Shown in pieces: positions 8,610 through 17,222 of a DNA stretch of 46,874 bases. Positions within the stretch are counted from its first letter, which is position 1, and each line of letters begins with the position of its first letter. Under the pieces are notes generated by a model. The model had not been told where the DNA came from, searched no databases, and saw nothing but the letters and a program-made list of their open reading frames with translations. The position numbers and the translations under genes were made by a program. The DNA comes from CAYZNE01 sp964461035 (GTDB taxonomy: Archaea > Nanobdellota > Nanobdellia > Woesearchaeales > CAYZNE01). The stretch spans positions 1 through 46,874 of the forward strand of contig CAYWRI010000010.1 of NCBI GenBank assembly GCA_964461035.1, in the 5' to 3' direction.

Positions 8610-8954
8610 TTACACATTAACATTTCTTTTCTTTGTTTCAGAATGTAATTTTGCAAGTGCTGCTTGAAATTCTTCTTCTGTAGCTTGATTTCCTTTGAGA
8701 CATTCTTCATCTTTGTCTTTCCAGTAAATCAAATTATTCATATTTTTACGAGTAATACGTTCAGCCAACGTTTTATCTACATCTGGAACAGAGTTCATAA
8801 AGAAATATACTCCTCCTTCAAAAATTTCTTTGCAACTTTTAATACTTTTATCAGCCTTAATGCAGTAATTACATACAGGTCCTTGTACGGTTTCAACACC
8901 AATATCTTCTTTTTTCGTTAGTGGCATGCCACAAGTTATGCAGTGAGTTTCCAT
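8610..8954 (-). CDS. Small zinc-ribbon protein (PF12674-like)
   Basis: 114 residues beginning METHCITCGMPLTKKEDIG, followed by VQGPVCNYCIKADK. CITCGMPL plus a second CxxC is the hallmark of the putative zinc-ribbon family PF12674, whose role is unknown. The C-terminal half is helical and lysine/glutamate-rich (EEEFQAALAKLHSETKKRN). It stands alone with 300 bases of AT-rich sequence downstream in which I see nothing beyond the DnaC-like promoter. Confidence 0.7.
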   Translation of the reverse strand: METHCITCGMPLTKKEDIGVETVQGPVCNYCIKADKSIKSCKEIFEGGVYFFMNSVPDVDKTLAERITRKNMNNLIYWKDKDEECLKGNQATEEEFQAALAKLHSETKKRNVNV

Positions 8955-9182
8955 AGTGAAATTTAATTCAGTATTAAATATAAACTTTACGATTTATATG
9001 TGTTGCTCCTTAGAATATTTATAAAAAACAATATTAATTTTACAAACAATTCTAAAAAATTCGAATTAAATCAGAAAAAAACAAGTTTTTCTTAAGAAAT
9101 GTATTTGAAGATTTTTGCATTACTTGTGTTTAACAGATTTTGTTAATAATCCTTAATGTTAGCAAAATTGGAGGTAATTTAA

Positions 9183-9437
9183 ATGGGATTAACTTATAAA
9201 AAAGAAGAACAGCTTAGGCAAATGCCTATAATAAGAAATGTGATAAGAAAAAGTAAGGATGGAAGATATCTGATCCATAAAGTAATTATGACAACAATAA
9301 GACCTATGGCTTATTACAAAGCGATACTGGACAATTCTGTGGTTGTAGATGAAGAAGATGTAACGGGGAGTCTGGCAGAATACTTTGAAAAGAATCCAAA
9401 TGCTAAAATAGATGTTAAATCTGCTTCAGAGATTTAA
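9183..9437 (+). CDS. Conserved-looking small protein of unknown function
   Basis: 84 residues. The start is fixed by a good ribosome site (GGAGGT) eight bases before the ATG. The protein has a basic first half (IRNVIRKSKDGRYLIHKVIMTTIRP) and an acidic tail; the pattern of short strands looks like a small beta fold. No cysteines, no membrane segment and no known motif. It is monocistronic and converges on the glucose-6-phosphate isomerase gene. Confidence 0.6.
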   Translation: MGLTYKKEEQLRQMPIIRNVIRKSKDGRYLIHKVIMTTIRPMAYYKAILDNSVVVDEEDVTGSLAEYFEKNPNAKIDVKSASEI

Positions 9438-9457
9438 TTTAAATATTAAAAAGAAAA

Positions 9458-9480
9458 TAATTTTTTTATTTTTTATTTTT
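9458..9480 (+). terminator. T-rich terminator between convergent genes
   Basis: T runs interrupted by A begin 20 bases after the stop of the 84-residue gene and reach into the 3' end of the convergent pgi coding sequence. Confidence 0.5.
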
Positions 9481-10674
9481 TATAGTTAATTCAGAACCTA
9501 TTTCTTTGCTTCTTTCAACTGCTGGTTGACCAATAGGATTTACCCCTCTTAGTAAAGCTGAATACCATGCAACATACTGAAAAAACACTAATAACTCACC
9601 AACTGTTTTTGGAGTTATTTTTTCTATTTCTAAATGAATTACGGGAATATTTTCTTCTATTGCATGTTGAAAAGTTCCTTTAAATTCATATTCTAATAAA
9701 GAACTATAAGATATTCCTTCTAAATCTTGGAGTTTACCTTTTTTTATATTGAAGTTTGATACTTTAGTAGGAACTTTAACAGATAAAACATTATCTCTTT
9801 TTTTAACCGTGATAAATAATATGATAACATTTCTTTTTCCTCCAAAAATTCTTTGATTTGTATGATGTTGGGATTCTGGTGCTAAATCACCAAATATGGT
9901 TTGGCCTTTTCCATCTTTACAAACAGTTTCATGCATTTGTTGAATAATGAAAGGTAAGAAACCAATTAATTTTGTTGAGTAAACTGGACAAAATATTTCA
10001 TTATATCCTTTTTTTTCTAATTCAAATAAAGTTGTTGCTAAATGTAAAGCAGGATTTTTATGGAAGCCTATTTTCAGACCGCATTTAGTTTGCATTGTTT
10101 TTGCACCTGCATAAATTTCTTTGATATCAATTCCTAATAATGCTGTAGGAGTTAATCCTGCTGCACTAATACCTGTATGTCTATCATCTAACTTGGGAAA
10201 ATCTTCTATAGAAGGATAAGCTAAAAAGTCTAAATTGTTTTTTTCAACAATCTTATATAATGGATTATCATTCATTGTTGTTATTATAATTTTTTTATAC
10301 TTCCAAAAAGCAAAAAATGATTCAATTGCGGTTAAATTAGTTCCTGATTTACTAATCATTACAATGAGTGTGTCCTTAGTATCTAATTTTTTCAATTCAA
10401 TAATATAATCAGGATCCACAGTATTAAGAAAATAAACTTTTTTATTAGTTTTTGATAAAGAAGTATAAAAACTTCTAAAGGGATTAATTGCACCACCATT
10501 GCCAATAATTATTATATTTGAATATGATTTATATTTTTTAACAAGAGATAATATTTTAGTTATATTTGTTGTAAATTTTACAAAATCAGGAATTTCTGTT
10601 TTTGCAATAAATTTAGAATCATTTTTTGCATTAGATAATTCTGTTTTATCATTCTCAAAATATATTTTTATCAT
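9466..10674 (-). CDS. pgi: Glucose-6-phosphate isomerase
   Basis: 402 residues. The sugar-isomerase fold is marked by MISKSGTNLTAIESF (phosphate-binding SIS motif), DDRHTGISAAGLTPTALLGID, PESQHHTNQRIFGG with the catalytic region, and the C-terminal NPIGQPAVERSKE of the classic PGI superfamily. It interconverts glucose-6-phosphate and fructose-6-phosphate in the cytoplasm. It is the bacterial/eukaryotic-type superfamily, not the cupin enzyme of many Euryarchaeota. A TATA box (TTTATAAA, about 10712-10719) lies about 40 bases before the ATG. It shares a region with 5S rRNA and a GH15-like glucan hydrolase, consistent with feeding storage glucan into glycolysis. Confidence 0.93.
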   Translation of the reverse strand: MIKIYFENDKTELSNAKNDSKFIAKTEIPDFVKFTTNITKILSLVKKYKSYSNIIIIGNGGAINPFRSFYTSLSKTNKKVYFLNTVDPDYIIELKKLDTKDTLIVMISKSGTNLTAIESFFAFWKYKKIIITTMNDNPLYKIVEKNNLDFLAYPSIEDFPKLDDRHTGISAAGLTPTALLGIDIKEIYAGAKTMQTKCGLKIGFHKNPALHLATTLFELEKKGYNEIFCPVYSTKLIGFLPFIIQQMHETVCKDGKGQTIFGDLAPESQHHTNQRIFGGKRNVIILFITVKKRDNVLSVKVPTKVSNFNIKKGKLQDLEGISYSSLLEYEFKGTFQHAIEENIPVIHLEIEKITPKTVGELLVFFQYVAWYSALLRGVNPIGQPAVERSKEIGSELTIKNKK

Positions 10675-10853
10675 TTTTTAAATAAATTAGTTTTCATTGT
10701 GAATTCATTATTTTATAAACTTTTTTACTAATTGTAATATTATTTAGACTTAGAACATTAAAAATATTGAGGTGAAGAATATAACCCCAATTGATTCTTT
10801 TTATTTATAACTTGAACTTATTAGTTTTTAATAAATCTTAAAGAAAATAAGGT

Positions 10854-10965
10854 GGACAGCTTCAAAGGTCTCCCACACATAAATGCAGTACCACCAAAGA
10901 CGTAAATGCGCTTTACTTCTGAGTTCGAAATGTGATCAGGTAGTTCCACACCACTATGGCCGTCC
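10854..10965 (-). rRNA. 5S ribosomal RNA
   Basis: Read on the minus strand it begins GGACGGCCAUAGUGGUGUGG, contains the loop C-like GAACUCAGAAGU and ends GAAGCUGUCC; the 5' GGACGGC and 3' GCUGUCC close helix I. Length is about 112 nt, slightly short for 5S. No 16S or 23S gene is nearby, so it is an unlinked 5S gene with its own promoter. Confidence 0.9.
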
Positions 10966-10987
10966 AAAACTAAGAAACGCCGTTTTG

Positions 10988-10998
10988 TTTATAAATTT
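10988..10998 (-). promoter_or_regulatory. TATA box of the 5S rRNA gene
   Basis: On the minus strand AATTTATAAAC is centred 28 bases before the first base of 5S rRNA, the standard archaeal spacing. Confidence 0.65.
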
Positions 10999-11075
10999 TC
11001 TTGTTTTGGTGATTTATACAATTTGGCCATAATATCTCAAAAACTTTAAAAAGAAATACACTAAATAATATAGAT

Positions 11076-12167
11076 ATGTTAAAAAAAGAGGTTGTAAAAA
11101 GTAAAAGACTTAATAGGCAGAAGATAATAGCTCAGCACCTAAAGATTTTAGAAGGATTAAAATATAAATCCGGTCTTTTTGCAGCATCATCAAAAGCAGT
11201 TGAAACAGGTTATGATAAAGCATGGCTAAGAGATAATTTTTATGAATGCTTAGCATTTGAAATTTTGGGTGATTTGGATACCGTTGAAAAAACTTATTCT
11301 GCAATACTTGAAACATTTCTAAAACACGAATATAAAATTGATTATGCAATAGAGAAAAAACCGCAATATAAACATGAATATATTCATGCAAGATTTCATC
11401 CTGAAACATTTGATGAATTTTGGGAGGATTGGGGAAACAAACAAAATGATTCAATAGGTGCAATTCTATTCAAAATAGGTCAATTAGAAGTCGAAGATAA
11501 TAAAAATTTACTTAATAATTCTAATTATGTGAGAATTGTGAATAAACTTGTAAAATATCTTGAATCAATTTCTTATTGGTGTGATAAAGACAGTGGAATA
11601 TGGGAGGAAGACGAAGAAGTTCATGCTTCATCAATAGGTGCATGTGTAGCAGGATTAAAATCAATATCTCGAGTAAAGGAAATAACTGTTCCTAAAGACT
11701 TAATAGAAAATGGTGAAATATCTTTAAAAAAACTTTTACCTCGTGAATCAAGTAGAAAATTTGTTGATTTATCCTTATTATCTTTAATTTATCCTTATCA
11801 TATTATTGATGAAAAACAAACAAAGCAAATACTTGAAAATGTTGAATATCATTTATTAAGGAAAAAAGGAGTCATAAGATATAAAAATGATCATTATTAT
11901 AATAAAAATACTGATGGTTATAGTGAGGAAGCTGAATGGACTTTTGGATTAAGTTGGTTAGCAATAATTTATGAGCATTTAGACAATAAAAGAAAAGCAA
12001 AAAAATTCTTAAACATGGCTATTTCCGCAAATTCAAATAAAGGTATGCCTGAACTGTATTTTTCAAATACTGATAATTCTAATGAAAATACTCCTCTTGG
12101 CTGGTCAGAATCTTTATTCATAGTTGCATTGCATGATATAAATAAAAAAGCTATGAATTCAAAATAA
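11076..12167 (+). CDS. GH15-like glucoamylase/glucan hydrolase
   Basis: 363 residues of an alpha/alpha six-hairpin enzyme. Recognisable are YDKAWLRDNFYECLAFEILG near the start, GNKQNDSIGAILFKIG, DSGIWEEDEEVHASSIGACVAGL (first acid region), GYSEEAEWTFGLSWLAIIYEH and TPLGWSESLFIVAL near the end, all characteristic of GH15 and phosphorylase-kinase-alpha-type domains. It should release glucose from alpha-glucans or trehalose-like sugars. The N-terminal beta-sandwich of archaeal glucoamylases (600+ residues) is absent, so this is a catalytic-domain-only form. No signal peptide is seen, so it acts in the cytoplasm. It lies beyond the 5S gene from pgi. Confidence 0.8.
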   Translation: MLKKEVVKSKRLNRQKIIAQHLKILEGLKYKSGLFAASSKAVETGYDKAWLRDNFYECLAFEILGDLDTVEKTYSAILETFLKHEYKIDYAIEKKPQYKHEYIHARFHPETFDEFWEDWGNKQNDSIGAILFKIGQLEVEDNKNLLNNSNYVRIVNKLVKYLESISYWCDKDSGIWEEDEEVHASSIGACVAGLKSISRVKEITVPKDLIENGEISLKKLLPRESSRKFVDLSLLSLIYPYHIIDEKQTKQILENVEYHLLRKKGVIRYKNDHYYNKNTDGYSEEAEWTFGLSWLAIIYEHLDNKRKAKKFLNMAISANSNKGMPELYFSNTDNSNENTPLGWSESLFIVALHDINKKAMNSK

Positions 12168-12189
12168 ACATTTTCATATAACATAAAAA

Positions 12190-12621
12190 TCAAGCTTTTA
12201 AATGTGCACGCTTTCTTTTTTTACTTGTTTGAGAATTAGGTTTATGTGCACCAAATAAAAATATTATTGCAATTACAAGAACAACTGTAAAACTAGCATA
12301 TATTGCTTGCATTGCTAAACTTTCTTTTTGTTGTTTTTCTGTTTTAAGAAGTGTTGAAAAAGAAGAACTTTCTTTTTCTTGCTTTGTTAATTCTAAAATA
12401 CTTAAACACATTTCTGGTTTGTGACACACGCCTTGATTTTCTTCATAAAATTGACAACAAACTTGAGGCGCTTCACAATCTTGCTTTCCAATAGAACATA
12501 ATGGTCGATTTGTAAGTTCAGAATAATCACTTGAAACCATCCCTGTTATACTATTTCTTACTATTCCCAAACCAAGCATTACTACAAAAAGCATTAATAT
12601 GATGATTACTTTTTTTCTCAT
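12190..12621 (-). CDS. Small membrane protein with a cysteine-rich outside loop
   Basis: 143 residues, unrecognised. An N-terminal membrane segment (about 5-22) is followed by a short exported region with six cysteines (C42, C49, then CC and two more to about C72), a second membrane helix (about 105-125) and a basic tail. The cysteines suggest disulfides outside the cell. It starts leaderless at an ATG 28 bases after CTTTTTATAG. It converges on the GH15-like gene. Confidence 0.6.
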   Translation of the reverse strand: MRKKVIIILMLFVVMLGLGIVRNSITGMVSSDYSELTNRPLCSIGKQDCEAPQVCCQFYEENQGVCHKPEMCLSILELTKQEKESSSFSTLLKTEKQQKESLAMQAIYASFTVVLVIAIIFLFGAHKPNSQTSKKRKRAHLKA

Positions 12622-12735
12622 AATAATAGTTTCATACTAGCTACTATAAAAAGTTTTCTATTGTCTTGGCTATTGTCGTGAGTGTTCTAAATATATCTGC
12701 GCACATATTAGTTATGAATATGAGTTCTTAATAAA

Positions 12736-12851
12736 ATTATGCGCTCTTGCGAACAATTTTTTTTCTTAGAAGGTGCTGTTTTCCCAAAGGAGTCAACTTC
12801 TGACAATGCATTTGATGGATTATTTTAATTAGCTTGCTCTAGGTGCATAAT
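12736..12851. other. Possible structured RNA in the gap before rtcB
   Basis: In the 297-base gap, ATTATGC (12736-12742) pairs with GCATAAT (12845-12851), and inside it TTAGAAG (12766-12772) pairs with CTTCTGA (12797-12803) around TTTTCC/GGAG. Base composition is richer in G and C than neighbouring gaps. Nested pairing suggests a small RNA, but strand and identity are unknown. A D'-like CTGA and a TGATGG nine bases later also occur, so a C/D guide RNA cannot be excluded. Confidence 0.25.
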
Positions 12852-12886
12852 ATATATTATTTACGTCAGTAACTATATACTCGATA

Positions 12887-12896
12887 ATTTTTTAAA
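12887..12896 (+). promoter_or_regulatory. TATA box of rtcB
   Basis: TTTTTTAAAG is centred about 27 bases before the rtcB ATG, predicting a leaderless mRNA. Confidence 0.5.
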
Positions 12897-12918
12897 GAAT
12901 GATAATATCTTATTTACT

Positions 12919-14349
12919 ATGACAGAAGAATATAAAGAAATAGGTGAATTTAGATATGAACTCTTAAAAACAGGAAATATGAAAGTTCCTGGAATAATTT
13001 ATGCTTCAAGTAAATTATTCAAGAAAATGAAGGAAGATAAAACTCTTGAACAAGTAAAAAATGTTGCTTGTCTTCCAGGAATAATAAAATCTAGTATTGC
13101 AATGAGTGATGCACATCAAGGATATGGTTTTAGTATTGGTGGAGTTGCAGCATTTGATGCTGAAACAGGAATAATAACTCCTGGAGGAATAGGATTTGAT
13201 ATAAATTGCGGAGTCCGTCTTCTTACAACCAATTTAACAAGAGAAATTGTTGAACCAAAAATATTAGAATTATTAGATGTAATATACAGAAAAGTTCCTG
13301 TTGGTGTTGGAAAAGATTCTTCTATAAGATTAAATCATGAAGAATTAGATAAAGTCCTAACTGATGGTGTTAAATGGGCTATTTCTCAAGGATTTGGAAC
13401 AGAAGATGATCTTAAAAATTGTGAATCTGAAGGTCAATTAATAGATGCTGATTCTTCTAAAGTTAGTCCTAAGGCCAAAAAAAGAGGTAAAGCTCAACTA
13501 GGAACTCTTGGAGCAGGAAATCATTTTATAGAAATACAAGTTGTTGATAAAATATATGATAAAGAAATTGCTAAAGTTTTTGGTTTTGAAAAAGAAGGAC
13601 AAATTGCGGTAATGATTCATACAGGTTCAAGAGGACTTGGACATCAAGTATGTTCAGATTACTTAAGAAAAATGGAAGATTCATTTCCTGAAATAGTTAA
13701 TAGTTTACCTGAAAAAGATTTAATTTATGCTCCAATAAATTCAGAAATGGGTAAAAATTATTATTCTGCAATGTGTGCCGCAGCTAATTTTGCTTGGTGT
13801 AATAGACATATTATTGGACATGCAGTAAAAGCATCATTCAAAAGAGTATTTGAAAATGTAGAACTGAAAACAGTTTATGATGTAGCACATAATATTGCTA
13901 AAAAAGAAGAACACATTATTGATGGTAAAAAAAGAAAAGTTTGTGTTCATAGAAAAGGTGCTACAAGAGCGTTTCCTGCACAACATCCTGAAGTTCCTGA
14001 ACATTACAAAACTACAGGTCATCCGGTCTTAATTCCTGGAAGTATGGGAACTGCATCCTATGTTCTTGTAGGAACTCAAAAAAGCTTACTTGAAACATTT
14101 GGAAGTTCAGCACATGGTGCTGGAAGACTAATGTCACGACATGCTGCAAGAAAGAGTATTGATGGTGTTGAAGTAAAAAAAGAACTTGAATTAAGAAAAA
14201 TATATGTAAAATCTCCTAGTGCCAAAGGAATAGCTGATGAGGCACCTCAAGTATACAAAGATATTGATGAAGTAATTCGAGTTACTGAAGGTTCAGGTAT
14301 TTGCAGAAAAATTGTAAGATTAATTCCATTAGGTGTTATAAAAGGATAG
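12919..14349 (+). CDS. rtcB: tRNA-splicing RNA ligase RtcB
   Basis: 476 residues, full family length without an intein. It joins 2',3'-cyclic phosphate and 5'-OH RNA ends after tRNA intron removal, using GTP and Mn2+. Metal-binding D94 and C97 lie in GGIGFDINCGVRLL; histidines lie in GAGNHFIE and MIHTGSRGLGHQ; H399 in SSAHGAGRLMSR is the guanylylated residue by homology. The C-terminal KIVRLIPLGVIKG is typical. Its activating partner archease is encoded about 2.5 kb downstream on the opposite strand. nreA follows closely, but with its own TATA box. Confidence 0.97.
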   Translation: MTEEYKEIGEFRYELLKTGNMKVPGIIYASSKLFKKMKEDKTLEQVKNVACLPGIIKSSIAMSDAHQGYGFSIGGVAAFDAETGIITPGGIGFDINCGVRLLTTNLTREIVEPKILELLDVIYRKVPVGVGKDSSIRLNHEELDKVLTDGVKWAISQGFGTEDDLKNCESEGQLIDADSSKVSPKAKKRGKAQLGTLGAGNHFIEIQVVDKIYDKEIAKVFGFEKEGQIAVMIHTGSRGLGHQVCSDYLRKMEDSFPEIVNSLPEKDLIYAPINSEMGKNYYSAMCAAANFAWCNRHIIGHAVKASFKRVFENVELKTVYDVAHNIAKKEEHIIDGKKRKVCVHRKGATRAFPAQHPEVPEHYKTTGHPVLIPGSMGTASYVLVGTQKSLLETFGSSAHGAGRLMSRHAARKSIDGVEVKKELELRKIYVKSPSAKGIADEAPQVYKDIDEVIRVTEGSGICRKIVRLIPLGVIKG

Positions 14350-14369
14350 TGTGTGGTTCTTTTACACGA

Positions 14370-14380
14370 CAAATATATAA
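14370..14380 (+). promoter_or_regulatory. TATA box of nreA
   Basis: AAATATATAA is centred about 27 bases before the ATG at 14403. It argues for that start over an upstream one that would overlap rtcB. Confidence 0.55.
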
Positions 14381-14402
14381 AGAGAGTATTTCTTATAATA
14401 AT

Positions 14403-15587
14403 ATGAAAGAAGCAATTCATCCTGGTAAAAGAAAAATCGAAATCAGGTCAAGAATTTCTAATGATTTGAAAACTAGATTGTTAAACACAAAATTCAAAAA
14501 AGAATATCAAGGTAAAGAACTTAATATTTTTGTGGGAAGATTTGGTTATCCTCAAGTAAATGTAGGATTCTTAGGTAATGAACAAGTTGATGAAATATTT
14601 GATTCTCCAAAGCAATGGGTGAAACAAAAATTTGGAATATCAACAATAAGTGCTCTTCGTTCATCATTAATTAATTCAAGATTCAAAACAAACATAAAAG
14701 ATTTTAAAAATAAATTACTTGAACAAGCACAAGAAGTTGCATTAAGTTCAAATGCGGTAGATATGGAAATAAACTTAGAAAAACAACCCAAAAGAATTCT
14801 TTCTTTGCATAAACACAGCATACCCACAGGTCCTGCATCAACAATAAAAAATGTTAAAATAAGCTCTAATCCGAGCATTGATGAAAAAGTTGATTATATA
14901 ACATCTGATACAGATTTAAAAGCAGGAGAAGGAATATTAACACTTTATAAAAAAGGGTTTGATGAATTATTTCTCACAAAAATTTTATCAACAGGAAATC
15001 TTGGTCTTAAATATAATCGAAAAATTGTTCCAACAAGATGGAGTATAACTGCAACAGATGATACCATAGGTAAACAATTAATAACTGAAATAAGTAAGTA
15101 TCCTGCATGTGATATATTTTCAACTTTTGGAGGGCATCTTGGAAATTTTTATATTACCCTTTTTTTTCCTGGTGAATTTTCTTATGAATTATTCGAAATT
15201 GAACCTGATTCGGGAGGTGTGTGGACTGATCACGAAACCAGTTTTGGAAGAAAAACATATGCTTCCAATTGTGTTGGAGGATATTATGCAAATAGGCTAG
15301 CAATACTTGAAAAACTAAAAAAATTAAAAAGAAGTGCTTCAGTTTTAAGTATACGATTCATAACAGATCAATATTATCAACCATTAGGAGTTTGGGTTGT
15401 TAGAGAAGCATCAAGAAAAGCTTTAACGGAAAGAGAAATAAATTTTTATGATAAAAAACTAATGATAAAATATGCTATTGGACTTGCAAAAAAATACTTT
15501 AATTATGATTTAACAGAAATACTTTCTCAAAGTAAACTATTAAAAAGCATAACCTATCAAAAAAGACTTAATGAGTTTTTTAATTGA
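14403..15587 (+). CDS. nreA: DNA repair protein NreA, zinc-finger-less form
   Basis: 394 residues. It matches the archaeal Nre family (DUF650/DUF651): FVGRFGYPQVNVGFLG near the start, RWSITATDDTIGKQL, FSYELFEIEPDSGGVWTDHE and LGVWVVREASRKAL. The last residues QKRLNEFF (386-393) form a canonical PCNA-interacting motif, as reported for Nre proteins, linking it to the replication clamp in response to DNA damage. Usual NreA proteins begin with a four-cysteine zinc finger; none is present in this frame or just upstream. A TATA box fixes the ATG at 14403. Confidence 0.9.
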   Translation: MKEAIHPGKRKIEIRSRISNDLKTRLLNTKFKKEYQGKELNIFVGRFGYPQVNVGFLGNEQVDEIFDSPKQWVKQKFGISTISALRSSLINSRFKTNIKDFKNKLLEQAQEVALSSNAVDMEINLEKQPKRILSLHKHSIPTGPASTIKNVKISSNPSIDEKVDYITSDTDLKAGEGILTLYKKGFDELFLTKILSTGNLGLKYNRKIVPTRWSITATDDTIGKQLITEISKYPACDIFSTFGGHLGNFYITLFFPGEFSYELFEIEPDSGGVWTDHETSFGRKTYASNCVGGYYANRLAILEKLKKLKRSASVLSIRFITDQYYQPLGVWVVREASRKALTEREINFYDKKLMIKYAIGLAKKYFNYDLTEILSQSKLLKSITYQKRLNEFFN

Positions 15588-15635
15588 TTCTTAGAAAAAT
15601 AAAATCATCTTCATCAGATTTAACTAATAAAATAT

Positions 15636-16340
15636 TCAACTTATTTGCCAAATTAAGTCAAAATAGTTTTTATATGCTTTGGCTATCTCAGAATTTTCAA
15701 TTTTTATTGTAAATATATCTTCATTAACTAAACTTCCAATAATAACCGTGTTTTCATAAACAAAAAAACTTGTTGATGATTGATACTTTTTTGGTATTAA
15801 TTTCAAATCTTTCTTCTTGAAAAAACGCTTAAAATCATTTGTATTTGGAAGTGGTTGTATTATTTTTAAGTTAAGATTTCCTAATTCTTTTAGTAATCGT
15901 TCTTTAGTATAACCTAAGGAATTTAATATTTGAAATCCTCCACCCATCCAAAGAACTTCTGTATTAGAATTCATCATTTCAATCAGAATTGATTTTGAAG
16001 AATCTATACCTTTTAAAATTGAAACATTAGGATTCTTTTTCTTATTTACATAAAATGCACTTAATGTGGGTAATATTTTATTTAATTCTTGAGTTTGTTC
16101 TTGTTGAATCTTTTCTAATATTTTAGGATTTGTTGCTTGAAAATATTTAACATCTTTTTCAATAAAAAATGTGACAAATCCTTTATTTATTAAAATATTA
16201 AGATTATCATAAATAGTTCTTCGATGAATCTTAATTTCTTTTGAAATTTGAATTGCGGTTAATTCTCCTTTTTTTATTAATTGCAAGTAAATATTTGCTT
16301 CTGTTTCATTCAAACCCAATCTTTTTAATGTATTTATCAT
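15636..16340 (-). CDS. TrmB-family transcription regulator
   Basis: 234 residues from the ATG at 16340. The N-terminal winged helix (MINTLKRLGLNETEANIYLQ ... IHRRTIYDNLNILINKGFV) is that of TrmB/TrmBL regulators; the C-terminal part (about 100-234, VSILKGIDSSKSILIEMM ... TVIIGSLVNEDIFTIKIENS) is the phospholipase-D-like effector domain. TrmB proteins sense sugars in some Archaea; the ligand here is unknown. An upstream in-frame start at 16388 is rejected because it would lie before the predicted transcription start. A 6+6 palindrome touches the start codon, so autoregulation is likely. Confidence 0.85.
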   Translation of the reverse strand: MINTLKRLGLNETEANIYLQLIKKGELTAIQISKEIKIHRRTIYDNLNILINKGFVTFFIEKDVKYFQATNPKILEKIQQEQTQELNKILPTLSAFYVNKKKNPNVSILKGIDSSKSILIEMMNSNTEVLWMGGGFQILNSLGYTKERLLKELGNLNLKIIQPLPNTNDFKRFFKKKDLKLIPKKYQSSTSFFVYENTVIIGSLVNEDIFTIKIENSEIAKAYKNYFDLIWQIS

Positions 16341-16341
16341 G

Positions 16342-16359
16342 GTGTGGAGAAGCCCACAC
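16342..16359. promoter_or_regulatory. Palindrome between TATA box and start of the TrmB-type gene
   Basis: GTGTGG, a six-base spacer, and CCACAC form a perfect inverted repeat starting two bases before the TrmB ATG and ending just before the TATA box. A protein bound here would block initiation. It is GC-rich against an AT-rich background. Confidence 0.55.
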
Positions 16360-16361
16360 GC

Positions 16362-16371
16362 ATATTTAAAT
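16362..16371. promoter_or_regulatory. Single symmetric TATA box serving two divergent genes
   Basis: The palindromic core TTTAAA (16365-16370) is centred 27.5 bases from the TrmB ATG at 16340 on the minus strand and 27.5 bases from the ATG at 16395 on the plus strand. One TBP site could therefore drive both leaderless transcripts. Confidence 0.6.
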
Positions 16372-16394
16372 CTTTTGATTATTTTCATTTATTT

Positions 16395-16763
16395 ATGTCT
16401 AAATCAATGATACTTTCATTTTTGAAATATGTAATACCCATTTATGGAGATATAACTATTCATAAACACTTTTCAAAAATACGCAAAGAAAATAGAAAGA
16501 AGCTTTTAGAACATCCTCCAAACACACAATTTTTATCTGAACAAAAAATAACTGCTAAAAAAGAACTAGAAACAAAAGTAAAAGAATTAAGTCAAAAATA
16601 TGATGTTTTTATTGACATTGAAAAAGTTGAATCAAAAGAAAGGTCGAACTACGAAAGAATAAAAACACAATCAACATACATTCCCGAAATAATTGTTTTA
16701 GGTACTAAATATTTTGGTTTAATATCAATTTCCCATGTTACGTATTACAATTTTTTTTGTTAA
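16395..16763 (+). CDS. Hypothetical small basic protein divergent from the TrmB-type regulator
   Basis: 122 residues from the ATG at 16395, unrecognised. A hydrophobic start (MILSFLKYVIPIYG) is followed by a lysine/glutamate-rich helical middle (KKELETKVKELSQKYDVFIDIEKVESKE) and a hydrophobic end. It shares one TATA box with the TrmB-type regulator and is a natural candidate target of it. The ATG at 16395 fits leaderless transcription; longer starts overlap the palindrome. Confidence 0.5.
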   Translation: MSKSMILSFLKYVIPIYGDITIHKHFSKIRKENRKKLLEHPPNTQFLSEQKITAKKELETKVKELSQKYDVFIDIEKVESKERSNYERIKTQSTYIPEIIVLGTKYFGLISISHVTYYNFFC

Positions 16764-16783
16764 ATGAGAAATTAAATTATCAT

Positions 16784-17221
16784 TCACAAATCAAGAACAA
16801 CTTGAAGCATAATTTTTTTATCAGGGATACTTGAGAAATTTTCAGTTATAATCATATCATTATAAGTTATACTTTTAATGTTTCCATGAATATCCTTGTA
16901 ATTTGATGCGTGATCACCCATTACCTTACAAGTTAAAAAAAAGCTATTTTCAAAAAATTTAATTTTCAAATCTTTAACATCATGCAAAAGAAATCCTTCG
17001 GTATCAAGTAGAAACAAAAGCTCTTCTAGAAAATCATATAATAATGATTCCTTTTTTTTTGATTTTATATTTATTTTTTTGGTTAAATTTGTTTTAACTT
17101 TTTCTGGTTCAATAAGAAGAGAAAACATTGCAAGTGCAGCATTACAAAATGATATTTCAATATTTGAACCATATGCTCTAAATTTTGCATCGGCAGTATG
17201 ATCAAGAAATTCATAATTCAT
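16784..17221 (-). CDS. Archease, RtcB cofactor
   Basis: 145 residues. It begins YEFLDHTADAKFRAYG with the conserved metal-binding aspartate D11, continues SLLYDFLEELLFLLDTEGFLL and HGNIKSITYNDM, and ends QVVLDL, all archease landmarks. Archease speeds RtcB guanylylation and allows multiple turnovers during tRNA ligation. It is the third gene of a minus-strand operon (radical SAM protein, 112-residue protein, archease) with one-base spacing from the previous stop, about 2.5 kb from rtcB. Confidence 0.93.
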   Translation of the reverse strand: MNYEFLDHTADAKFRAYGSNIEISFCNAALAMFSLLIEPEKVKTNLTKKINIKSKKKESLLYDFLEELLFLLDTEGFLLHDVKDLKIKFFENSFFLTCKVMGDHASNYKDIHGNIKSITYNDMIITENFSSIPDKKIMLQVVLDL

Positions 17222-17222
17222 T

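Noticed and set aside
14301..14402. Longer NreA start overlapping the end of rtcB
   Set aside because: The extra residues are out-of-frame rtcB sequence; their two cysteines do not make a zinc finger, and a TATA box fits the ATG at 14403.
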